Of a stretch of DNA of 64,000 bases, positions 47,905-55,880 are shown one piece after another. The notes beneath the pieces are model-generated. The model did no database searches, had not been told where the DNA came from, and saw only the letters and a list, made by a program, of their open reading frames with translations. The DNA is from Colwellia sp. M166 (GTDB lineage: Bacteria > Pseudomonadota > Gammaproteobacteria > Enterobacterales > Alteromonadaceae), in contig NZ_CP040755.1 of the NCBI RefSeq assembly GCF_024585285.1, forward strand, positions 3,348,001 through 3,412,000. Reading direction: 5' to 3'. The translations under genes and the position numbers were made by a program. The number at the start of each line of letters is the position of its first letter. Within the stretch, counting starts at the first letter, position 1.

Positions 47905-48546
47905 ATCAAACTTATAGTATTCTTTGCACTTCTTTATCCTTCACTCGTATATGCAGGAAAAGTTTTAGATCAATTTCCAGATACAATAGATCCCAATAAA
48001 AAATATGTATTTTATTCACATGGAAAAATTGTTGAAGGAAAAAATACTAATCCAATAAGCCCCCGTTGGGGAGAATATGACTTCCCAAAAGTTAAAGAAG
48101 CTCTTTCAAGTGACAACTACACACTTATTGCGTATCACAGACCTAAAAATACTAACCCTAGGGAGTTTGCATTTAAATTATCTAGTGACGTTAAAAAACT
48201 AATTTCTCTTGGTGTTAAGCCACAAAATATATCACTAGTAGGCTTTTCTCGTGGTGGTGAAATTACGATTTTAGCTTCAAAGGACTTAAGAAATCCAAAA
48301 GTTAACATTATTCTTCTAGCTAGCTGCGCTAGCTTTATGCTAGATAGAGATGCTTTTAAAGTCTACGGTGTAGTGCATTCAATTTATGAAACATCTGATA
48401 TGGTTGGTTCGTGTCAGTTCTTGATCAACCAAAGCTCTAATGTGAGTTCATTTAATGAAATCTCTATAAGTACAGGAAAAGAGCATGGGGCGTTTTTCAA
48501 ACCTATTTCAGAGTGGGTTAAACCAGTTAAAAATTGGCTTGGTTAA
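47905..48546 (+). CDS. secreted alpha/beta-hydrolase-like cassette protein with ATC at the start position
   Basis: The open frame ending at 48546 codes for about 213 residues: a signal peptide (KLIVFFALLYPSLVYAG), YVFYSHGKIVEG, a nucleophile-elbow-like LVGFSRGGEI, and a late His in KEHGAFFKP, as in serine alpha/beta hydrolases. No ATG, GTG or TTG precedes the signal; the codon one before KLIV is ATC at 47905, seven bases after AAGGAAG. Either ATC is the start or an ATG was mutated and the gene is dead. An in-frame ATG at 48337 would leave only the last third. Confidence 0.62.
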   Translation: MKLIVFFALLYPSLVYAGKVLDQFPDTIDPNKKYVFYSHGKIVEGKNTNPISPRWGEYDFPKVKEALSSDNYTLIAYHRPKNTNPREFAFKLSSDVKKLISLGVKPQNISLVGFSRGGEITILASKDLRNPKVNIILLASCASFMLDRDAFKVYGVVHSIYETSDMVGSCQFLINQSSNVSSFNEISISTGKEHGAFFKPISEWVKPVKNWLG

Positions 48547-48835
48547 ATGTATAGCTAATAAATAAAGGATAGGTTGCGCGCAGCCGCAACTTAATCCTGT
48601 TGTTGAACAAGCCCGGTGTTGGTGCGTACTCTTTATAAGTAAATAAATAAAACTAAGATGGGTTGTCTGTTGGCGGTGCCTCTAAGCGGTGATTTTCAGG
48701 CCAAGCGCAGCTACTATCACTAAACAGAGTTTGGTAATATAGTAACGCAACAATTTGTTTTTTCTTATATTTATTATCCTCACTTTGTGACTGTTTAGGG
48801 CGCAACAATTCCTTTTGCTTAGGCACTTCCTTGTT

Positions 48836-49902
48836 TTATATCGTATGACCCCTAATGACGCGATGACCTCGTCGCATTCGGTATAGCGTCATTTGAGTGG
48901 CACAATTAGGGCAACAAACGCCTTTTTTAGGTAATGTTTCACTGGGCGCTAACACCACGTTAAGCAGTAACTGTAACCGCTTTAACGTACGGTTAGCATT
49001 GCCATGTAAAAAACCATAATTGCGTGCTCGTCGAAAACCGCTAGGCAGTACATGTTGTAGTACTCGCCATAAAAAGGCCGTAGCGTGCTCGGTGATGGTT
49101 TTTAAACTGTTTCGTTTTACTTTCTTTATATTGAAACGTCACTCGGTCATGCTTAATCGAGAGTAGGTTGTTTTCATTCACCACCCCACGATAGAGGTAT
49201 CTAGCAAGGTAGGTTAACGCACTATCGCCTTTCCCTACGTGCTGACAATCAGCTACCCACGAACTAGAGGTTTTAGCCGGGAGATAATAACCAGACGCAC
49301 ACAGTAGCGCGATGAATTTTCCTCGAAACACCTTGGCTAAGTTATCGGCTTTAAAAAGGTATTTCCCTGATTTTGTTTGCCACTGTTTTCTCGATTTATC
49401 TAACCCGCCTGCGGGTACCACAAGATGAATGTGAGGGTGAAACTCAAGTCGCCTGGAGTGCGTGTGCAACACCGCAATGAGGCCATTATTTTCCCCAAGC
49501 TGTTTATCTCGTTTAAAAAAAAGCGTCTAGGGTTTGTTTAGCGGCAGTGAACATCGCTTGATAAGCCCACTTTTGGTGAGTCCAAATAAAATGACGACAT
49601 TGATAGGGTAACGTGAACGTTACTAAATAATAATCTACAGGCAACAATTTTTGTTGTTGCAACGTTAACCAATCACTATTGCTCTTATGTTGGCAAGCCG
49701 GACAGTGTCGATGGCCACATGAAGGATGAAAGGTGCTGTTGGTTTGACAATCATCACAATGATACAACATTGCCCCTGCTTGTGGGGTATGGCACGCCAT
49801 GATTTTTGTGAGTGCCTGATGGTGTACTCCTTTCATTTGTTTCGCGTATTTTTGGGTAAATTCATCTTGATACTGTCTGGCTATCTGGGCGAGTTCAATC
49901 AT
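48836..49902 (-). pseudogene. IS91-family transposase, two frame breaks, copy 2
   Basis: It repeats the copy 1 transposase, with the same break in eight A at 49515-49522, and one more: five T at 49099-49103 where copy 1 has four. The second break cuts the catalytic half after ESKTKQFK, removing the C-terminal third unless corrected. The zinc-binding N-terminal part and the HPHIHLV motif are unchanged. Confidence 0.82.
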
Positions 49903-50805
49903 CACGCTGCTCCCGCCAAGTAATGTTAAGCGAGTCAACGATATCATTGAGCATAAGTGTACTGTTTTGCGCGACTTCCTCTGTCATGCGGGTATAAAGC
50001 GCGGTTGTTTTGGGGCAAGCGTGACCTAGAAAAACTTGAATAGAGCGCAAACTCGCGCCACGCTCAAGCATATGGGTGGCAATAGAGTGTCTCAGCGTAT
50101 GCACGTGAACATTTTTAGTTATGCCACAGGCGTTAGCGACAAGTTTAATGGTTTTTTGTATACCGCCTTTGTCCATGACCAGCGTTTTGTCTTGTCGAAT
50201 ATGTGGTGGCTTCCCCCAGGAAACAACAAACTGGGATGACGGTGTGTTTTCCAATAATGACGTAATGCCAACAAGGTTGCTTGTGGCAAAGGAACGAAAC
50301 GGTCTTTTTTGTTTTTGGTATAACGTAAATGCACTTGCATTAAATGACGATCAATATCAGCAATCGTTAAATTTAAGGTTTCAGATAAGCGCAACCCTAA
50401 ACTATAAGTGGTTAAGTAATACACTTGGTATCGTAATTGACGCGTGGTATTAATAATTGCAGCGACTTCAGATAAGGATAAAACATCCTGAAGTGCTTGA
50501 ACTTTAGGGGGCTTAACAATATCAACCCATTGCCAAGGGCGCTGTAGCACATGTGTGTATAAAAACTGAATAGCACAACGGGTGATTTTAACGTGACTCC
50601 ATGATTTATTCTCAACGAGGTACAGGAAGTAAGTTTTCAGCGCTTCAACCGTCAAGTCGTCTGGGCAGGTATCAAAGAAAGTGGCTGTTTGCCTAATACA
50701 TCGACTGTAACAGTCAATAGTTTTGTCACTTTTTCCTTGTAAGGTCAGTTCGTTAAGGTAAGATTGAACCAATAAATTGAAACGAGCTTGCTCGATGATA
50801 TTCAT
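49895..50805 (-). pseudogene. tyrosine recombinase, one frame break, copy 2
   Basis: Compared with copy 1 it lacks the extra G, so the first 225 residues are continuous: MNIIEQARFNLL, GLRLSETLNL and up to RHPSLLFPGG. It then needs a minus-one shift at CCTGGGGGAAGC (plus-strand C5 at 50213-50217) to continue as KPPHIRQDKT and reach the active-site residues in HTLRHS and TTALYTRM. A slip by one base gives PGGKPPH, a natural-looking join. Confidence 0.8.
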
Positions 50806-50890
50806 AAGGTACTCCTCAAGACTGCCGATATTGACAGTTAAGGTAAGTACAGGTTACTTTTGTTTTTTCTGCCGCAAAGCGGCTTCGTTC

Positions 50891-50987
50891 AACAAGCAAT
50901 TAAAGTGGAACAAAAACAGTTGCCTCAGTTTCGCTTCGCTACACATTTTAGGCAACAATTTTTGTCCACTTAATGTGGGCGTTAGGT
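50891..50987 (+). other. attC site 3, right part (left part split off by IS91-like copy 2)
   Basis: The arms AATTAAAGTGGAACAAAAACAGTTGCC and GGCAACAATTTTTGTCCACTTAAT (AAGTGGA against TCCACTT, and CAGTTGCC against GGCAACA) pair around a short variable loop. R' is GTTAGGT at 50981-50987. The R'' start, AGCTAA, is at 48553-48558. Confidence 0.83.
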
Positions 50988-51015
50988 TTTTAGCAGGTAT
51001 AGCATCGAGTATCGA

Positions 51016-52017
51016 ATGAAACATTGGACTGAGCCAAACGGTATACTACTAATACAAATTCCAATAGATTGGCAATATCTCAATCCAGTTTTTAAAGGTG
51101 AGGAAGAAATATCACCTTATAGCTTTCAACCTTACGACGAATCAATTGGTTGTTTTCAATTAAGTTGTTACCCGTTGGAGGAATTGGCTCCTAAAGTTGC
51201 AAATGCGAATCCTGAAGGTATAAAAAAATTAGAGTGGAGAGAATCTAATCTTGATGATTCTGAGTTCTGCACTCGTTTATACCACGGTGCTTTAGGTGAT
51301 CAAGCTCTAATCGGAAAATATATTCATGACAAAAAATTAAAAAATGATCCTCGTATAGAAGAACAACTTAAAATTGTAAGGACAATATTAAATACTGTCG
51401 TAATTGTCCCGCAAACGGATCGCAAACTTGCTGCCGATTTAGATAAATCCGATAGGTTTCACGCTTCATTAGCTGCATCTCATGACTTACTGTTTTCTGC
51501 CATTGAATCTGAGTCTTATATCGAAATAATTGCTATTGCAGCTAATCAAATAGATGCTTACCTTAGGTTGAGTATTGTGATCGCAAAACAAATAAAGGCC
51601 CAAACTAACGATATCGATGTTAAATACTTTTTCCAAGCAGATGGTGAATGGGGAATAATGGAGCGAAAAATATACGAGCATGCTAAAGAATTTGGCATTA
51701 TTGACGATGAAAAATTCGATGAATTAAATGCTCTATATCAACTAAGGAATCGTGTAATACATCGGTACGTTATATCTAACATTAAGACACGTGATCTGGT
51801 AGAGATTGCTACACGCTATTTGAAATCACTTGAATCAACAAGGCTAATTTTAGCCACATTTGAAAATAAACAGGCTAATGAGGATTATGGTGTTTATGGA
51901 AAGGTACTTGGTAAAAACCAAAATGATACAAGCGCCATTCAAAGGCTCCATGCTGGTGCTAATGACAAACATCTTCTTCAGAGGTTTAAACGAAAAATCA
52001 GCCATAAAAAAACCTAA
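51016..52017 (+). CDS. cassette protein of 333 residues, unknown function
   Basis: I do not recognise a family. The first 130 residues start WTEPNGILLIQIPIDWQYLNP and look like an immunity- or Tsi-like beta domain. The second half is helical (AASHDLLFSAIESESYIEI, then IVIAKQIKAQ and ELNALYQLRNRVIHRYV), which resembles HEPN/RNase-like helices with an RNRVIHR motif close to the HEPN R-x4-6-H pattern. It has no signal. Its stop codon overlaps the attC4 R'' core, as usual for cassettes. The HEPN suggestion is tentative. Confidence 0.6.
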   Translation: MKHWTEPNGILLIQIPIDWQYLNPVFKGEEEISPYSFQPYDESIGCFQLSCYPLEELAPKVANANPEGIKKLEWRESNLDDSEFCTRLYHGALGDQALIGKYIHDKKLKNDPRIEEQLKIVRTILNTVVIVPQTDRKLAADLDKSDRFHASLAASHDLLFSAIESESYIEIIAIAANQIDAYLRLSIVIAKQIKAQTNDIDVKYFFQADGEWGIMERKIYEHAKEFGIIDDEKFDELNALYQLRNRVIHRYVISNIKTRDLVEIATRYLKSLESTRLILATFENKQANEDYGVYGKVLGKNQNDTSAIQRLHAGANDKHLLQRFKRKISHKKT

Positions 52018-52113
52018 CAAGGGTTTTCAAGTCGGACTCGTAACAGTTTGCTCGGTTCCACTTCGTTTCACATTTTAGCAAACTATTACAAGCCGCTTAA
52101 AACGGCGTTAGCT
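52012..52113 (+). other. attC site 4
   Basis: R'' ACCTAAC (52012-52018) and R' GTTAGCT (52107-52113) enclose arms TTTTCAAGTCGGACT/ AGCCGCTTAAAA and ACAGTTTGCT / AGCAAACTAT. This is close in sequence to attC2, so the two cassettes likely came through the same integron. Confidence 0.85.
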
Positions 52114-52137
52114 GTTTTGCTATGTTCTAGGCTTTTT

Positions 52138-52811
52138 TCAAATAAAAACATCGACTTTCTTTTTGTCGGTTAACAATAAAGCAGCCTTTTCTTGATATAA
52201 ATCAAAAGTATCGTCTGATATAAATTTATCAAACGTATTAATTATTTCTTTCATGTAAGAGGCTCTTACTTGATAAGTCTGACGTTCAGGATATTCTTTA
52301 GCAAGTCCATCTAATTTCTCTGAACTGTTAGAAAAATACTCCATAACATTAATTTTTTTATCAGGATCTACATCCCCTCCACCATAAGAAAGGATCCTAA
52401 GTTTAGACTCTAAACTATTCATATCTTCTCTTTTTTTGGATATTATGGGGTTTCCTGACTTACCTAATCTAACTGGTTCATCACTATCGTATTTTTGTGT
52501 GTATTCTCGTTCCATTTCATTCACATTTTTAACAATACTATGAAGTTCTTTTATACTCATATTAGAAAAGTTGAGCTCTTCTTTTTTAAATACTTTTTCA
52601 TATGCACTTCCCTCAATTAATGATGAATCAAAAGCATTATTGTCTTTTTTTCTTTAACTTTAGGATCAAGGTGAGTTGTGTTTATATTAATTTTTAAGCC
52701 ACTTTCGCTTGTTTTAGTAGAAAAGCTTTTTATTTTTTCATCATCACTGTTTGTAAAAATAGATATTTTACTTTCAAATAGAGTAGGTAGTAGATTGGTG
52801 CTGATTTTCAT
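52138..52811 (-). CDS. unknown protein joined across an A AAA AAG heptamer
   Basis: The first frame, MKISTNLLPTLFES from 52811, reaches DPKVKEKK and stops 8 codons later. The frame minus one from GAA AAA AAG reads on as DNNAFDSSLIEGSAYEKV and the 140 residues ending KKVDVFI. The joint sits on A AAA AAG in the correct phase, the same heptamer used by dnaX. The joined product of about 225 residues has helical C-terminal regions and no signal. I recognise no family. If the shift is a sequence error or mutation, the gene is a normal or broken 225-residue one. Confidence 0.55.
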
Positions 52812-52885
52812 AAAAATCCTTTTTCATATGTCGTTTTCTTTTATCGACATAATTTTATAAAACTTAAGCTTTTATTTTAGATTGT

Positions 52886-52925
52886 TTTCTATTAACGACT
52901 CATAGGGCTGAGTCGTTAATAGAAA
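52886..52925. terminator. perfect 17-base hairpin
   Basis: TTTCTATTAACGACTCA and TGAGTCGTTAATAGAAA flank TAGGGC. It lies just after the stop of the small minus-strand gene at 52932 and before the start of the next one at 52811, so it probably separates their transcripts. Confidence 0.75.
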
Positions 52926-52931
52926 GTTTAA

Positions 52932-53234
52932 CTAGCCACCAGATCTTACTTCATAAGTAATTCCACCATAAGTAGATCCAGTTGTTGTTTTATTTTCAAC
53001 TTCCCAATAATAAGTGCCTGCATTAAAGATAGAAGTGGAAACTGCTACGCTATATCCGCCAGCAACTCTATCTCCATTGCTATCAACCAAAGTCACTTTG
53101 AAATCATGTCCGTCATAGTTTCTTAAAATTGTAAAACCGTATCTACGGCAATTACCACCATCATAAGTAAAGCTTGCAATAGTTCGAGTCTGCTCCAATT
53201 TAAGACTAGTGAAATATTTTATCAGGCCACCCAT
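52932..53234 (-). CDS. small beta-rich protein of unknown function
   Basis: The 100-residue product has alternating strands (TIASFTYDGGNCRRYGF, DFKVTLVDSNGDRVAG, TYYWEVENKTTTG) and a Gly-rich end, like a small secreted or exported beta-sandwich, but no signal is seen. Its first codons (MGGLIKYF) lie within the 136-base duplication, so the true N terminus may have been lost to that rearrangement. No family is recognised. Confidence 0.42.
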   Translation of the reverse strand: MGGLIKYFTSLKLEQTRTIASFTYDGGNCRRYGFTILRNYDGHDFKVTLVDSNGDRVAGGYSVAVSTSIFNAGTYYWEVENKTTTGSTYGGITYEVRSGG

Positions 53235-53486
53235 AATAACCTGCTCACATTTTAATCAATAAACTACACTTAATGAACCTTACTTAACAAAGTGTAGATA
53301 CTATTATGCCAAAGCCCCGTTCACAACAAATCAGTTTGTCAGATACGCCGTATTTTATCAGGCCACCCATAATAACCTGCTCACATTTTAATCAATAAAC
53401 TACACTTAATGAACCTTACTTAACAAAGTGTAGATACTATTATGCCAAAGCCCCGTTCACAACAAATCAGTTTGTCAGATACGCCG
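53215..53486 (+). repeat. 136-base tandem duplication at the RAYT gene start
   Basis: Two direct copies, 53215-53350 and 53351-53486, start TATTTTATCAGGCCACCC and end GATACGCCG. Each includes the upstream region and the first 17 codons of the RAYT gene (MPKPRSQQISLSDTP). Only the second is connected to the full gene; the first runs into TTTATCAGG and stops after about 30 codons. Confidence 0.88.
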
Positions 53487-54422
53487 TATTACCATATTCA
53501 AAGTCGCACCGTACGAAAAGCATTCTTATGTGGTGTCGATGAAGCAACCGGCATGAATTATGAGCACAGGCGCGATTGGATAGAAGCGCGAATTTTTGAA
53601 TTATCTCAAACGTTTGCCATCGATATTTGTGCTTATGCCGTCATGCATAATCACTTGCATCTTGTGCTGCATGTTGACACAGCGCAAGTCAATAACTGGT
53701 CTACGCTAGAGGTACTTACACGTTGGCATCAACTGTACAAAGGCACCCACCTGACTAGGCAATACCTACAGCAACAGACGCTTAATGAATACGAAAGAGA
53801 AATGGTGGAAGATACTTCAAATATTTACAAACAACGTTTAATCGATATCAGTTGGTTTATGCGCTCCCTGAATGAGCCGATAGCGCGACAAGCAAACAAA
53901 GAAGATGAATGTAAAGGACACTTCTGGGAAGGGCGCTTTCAATCACAAGCACTGCTTGATGAAGGCGCACTATTGTCGTGTATGGCTTATGTCGATTTAA
54001 ACCCTGTCCGCGCTGCTATTGTGCCCACACCAGAGCAATCAGACTTTACCAGTATACAACTGCGCATTAAGGCTGCTATTAAAGGGACACAGCCCACGGC
54101 ATTACTGCCCTTTATTGGTCATGAACATCAAGATAAAACCAGGGGTATTTGTTTCAGCCTACAAGATTACTTAATGCTAGTAGATGAAACGGGCCGAATA
54201 CTCAGAGACGACAAACGTGGGGCGATTAATTCAGAAACCACCGCGATACTCACGAGGTTACACATCAGTAATGAAAGCTGGATGAAACTGACGACGAACT
54301 TCGAAGGTATCTTCACAGGTGCCGTGGGTAGCGCCGAGCATTTATGTGCATTTACGGAGCACGTAGGATTACATCGAACGCACGGTCTAGCGAACGCTAA
54401 AGTTTGTTTAAATAGCGCATAA
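53442..54422 (+). CDS. RAYT-type (IS200-like HUH) transposase
   Basis: The 326-residue protein has the Y1-transposase core: YYHIQSRTVRKAFL, AYAVMHNHLHLVL with the HUH metal site, GHFWEGRFQSQ and the catalytic Tyr region CMAYVDLNPVRA. RAYTs move or maintain REP-like palindromes. It is intact, and about 140 C-terminal residues beyond the core are typical of the marine gammaproteobacterial group. Decayed relatives are at 15505 and within the duplication at 55101. Confidence 0.88.
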   Translation: MPKPRSQQISLSDTPYYHIQSRTVRKAFLCGVDEATGMNYEHRRDWIEARIFELSQTFAIDICAYAVMHNHLHLVLHVDTAQVNNWSTLEVLTRWHQLYKGTHLTRQYLQQQTLNEYEREMVEDTSNIYKQRLIDISWFMRSLNEPIARQANKEDECKGHFWEGRFQSQALLDEGALLSCMAYVDLNPVRAAIVPTPEQSDFTSIQLRIKAAIKGTQPTALLPFIGHEHQDKTRGICFSLQDYLMLVDETGRILRDDKRGAINSETTAILTRLHISNESWMKLTTNFEGIFTGAVGSAEHLCAFTEHVGLHRTHGLANAKVCLNSA

Positions 54423-54620
54423 CACTATTTTTTAACCCAGGTTATATTGATGTTTCCTAATGGAGACGGGATTAATGCAGCTAGCATTCAGAGAAATGAA
54501 CGCCTATCACTAAAAAGTCGGTATTCAGCGCCAGTAAACTTAATAAACCGCCTAAAATTTACTGTAGATAACTGTTTCTTGTTTCATGGTTATGGCTTGT
54601 ATTTATCATGGGTGGCATAA

Positions 54621-55082
54621 TTTCCTACCCTCATTGAGTTGGTAGTGGTGATTGTTATTTTAGGCATTTTGGCCGCTACTGCAGCACCAAAATTCATTGA
54701 TTTAACTTCGGATGCTAACAAGTCTGTACTAGAGGCGATGGGAGGCACTATTTTATCAGGCGCTAAACTCGCGTATGCCAAATCTATTATTCAAGGGGTA
54801 CAAAGCCAAGAGCTAGCCAATATTGATATAGATAATGATGGCAATAATGATGTTGAAGTTAAATACGGATATCCCAGTGGCGACAGAACTAAAGGAATAG
54901 CTAATGTTATAGCATTAGACAAAGATTGGGCTTATGGCGATAGGTTTAATGGTGGGGCTTTCGTTGTATCTCATTCGTCCCTTGCTGGTTTTGGTGGCAT
55001 TACCAATAATAATATTCCCATCACAAGAACGAGTTGCTATTTAACTTATACGCCACCAACAGCTGCTAATGTTGATTGCTGA
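54621..55082 (+). pseudogene. MSHA-type pilin fragment lacking its leader
   Basis: The frame reads FPTLIELVVVIVILGILAATAAPKFIDL, the hydrophobic start of a type IV pilin (usual GFTLIEL), and continues to a C terminus with two Cys (RTSCYLTY and NVDC). Upstream there is TAA immediately before Phe and no leader peptide, so it cannot be processed by the prepilin peptidase. The junction GGGTGGCATAA also occurs at 55472 and 55855, suggesting a recombination scar. About 150 codons remain. Confidence 0.75.
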
Positions 55083-55100
55083 TTAATAGTGAAAAATTTA

Positions 55101-55880
55101 GCTTAGTTTTTATTACAAACTAAAGAGACAAGAGACAAGAGACGAAAATTAAAAAAAGTTAACGGGAAGGAAGGTTAACAGGGCACCTATTCTAAATTGA
55201 GCAAGCCTAGTCGGGTACTAAGCTCAAATAGCCCTTTCTTATTTATCTCAAGTACATGATGACAAAAGCCAGAAAGCAACAAATTAGTTTAGCGAATACG
55301 CCTTATTATCAGCTAATTTGTGGGACCCAACCTAAATTGTTAATTCAAATAATAGGACAATAGGTCACGCAGTTGTTCTTGAAGTTGACAGCACTATATC
55401 AGCTAATAAACTCTCATGCTGACAAAGTAATTTATACAGATGTAATTGGTTATTTGCCCGGACTAAATTGTGGGTGGCATAACGGGTTTTAAGCTTAGTT
55501 TTTATTACAAACTAAAGAGACAAGAGACGAAAATTAAAAAAAGTTAACGGGAAGGAAGGTTAACAGGGCACCTATTCTAAATTGAGCAAGCCTAGTCGGG
55601 TACTAAGCTCAAATAGCCCTTTCTTATTTATCTCAAGTACATGATGACAAAAGCCAGAAAGCAACAAATTAGTTTAGCGAATACGCCTTATTATCAGCTA
55701 ATTTGTGGGACCCAACCTAAATTGTTAATTCAAATAATAGGACAATAGGTCACGCAGTTGTTCTTGAAGTTGACAGCACTATATCAGCCAATAAACTCTC
55801 TTGCTGACAAAACAACTTATACAGATGTAATTGATTTTCTGCTCTGACTAAATTGTGGGTGGCATAACGGGTTTTAAAGT
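55101..55880. repeat. tandem duplication of about 390 bases with RAYT remnant and 3' end of the kinase gene
   Basis: Unit 1 (55101-55492) and unit 2 (55493 to about 55880) share nearly identical first 290 bases, including MTKARKQQISLANTPYYQ, an N-terminal RAYT relic, and AAGAGAC repeats (one extra 7-base repeat in unit 1). The last 90 bases correspond to the 3' end of the phosphotransferase gene but differ at about ten positions between units. Only unit 2 belongs to the intact gene. Confidence 0.82.

Larger units (their letters stand above)
48559..50890 (-). mobile_element. IS91-like element with tyrosine recombinase gene, copy 2
   Basis: This copy has the same length, ends and genes as 45458-47789, differing by a few substitutions and compensating one-base runs. 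Its flanks ...TATAGCTAA and CAACAAGCAATT... join to the attC R'' core AGCTAACAAGC. It lies in the same orientation as copy 1, with one cassette between them. Confidence 0.85.
44714..52113 (+). other. integron-type gene cassette array (no IntI in window)
   Basis: Four attC sites are spaced along this stretch, each with an RYYYAAC-type R'' core and a GTTAGSY-type R' core, at about 45087, 45454/47790, 48555/50891 and 52012. A left core GTTAGGC stands alone at 44714-44720. Cassettes between them carry unrelated small genes: DUF2004, one without a gene, a secreted hydrolase-like protein, and a 333-residue protein. Two sites are interrupted by IS91-like elements. The layout is that of a chromosomal integron or a cassette cluster lacking its integrase. 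Confidence 0.82.
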
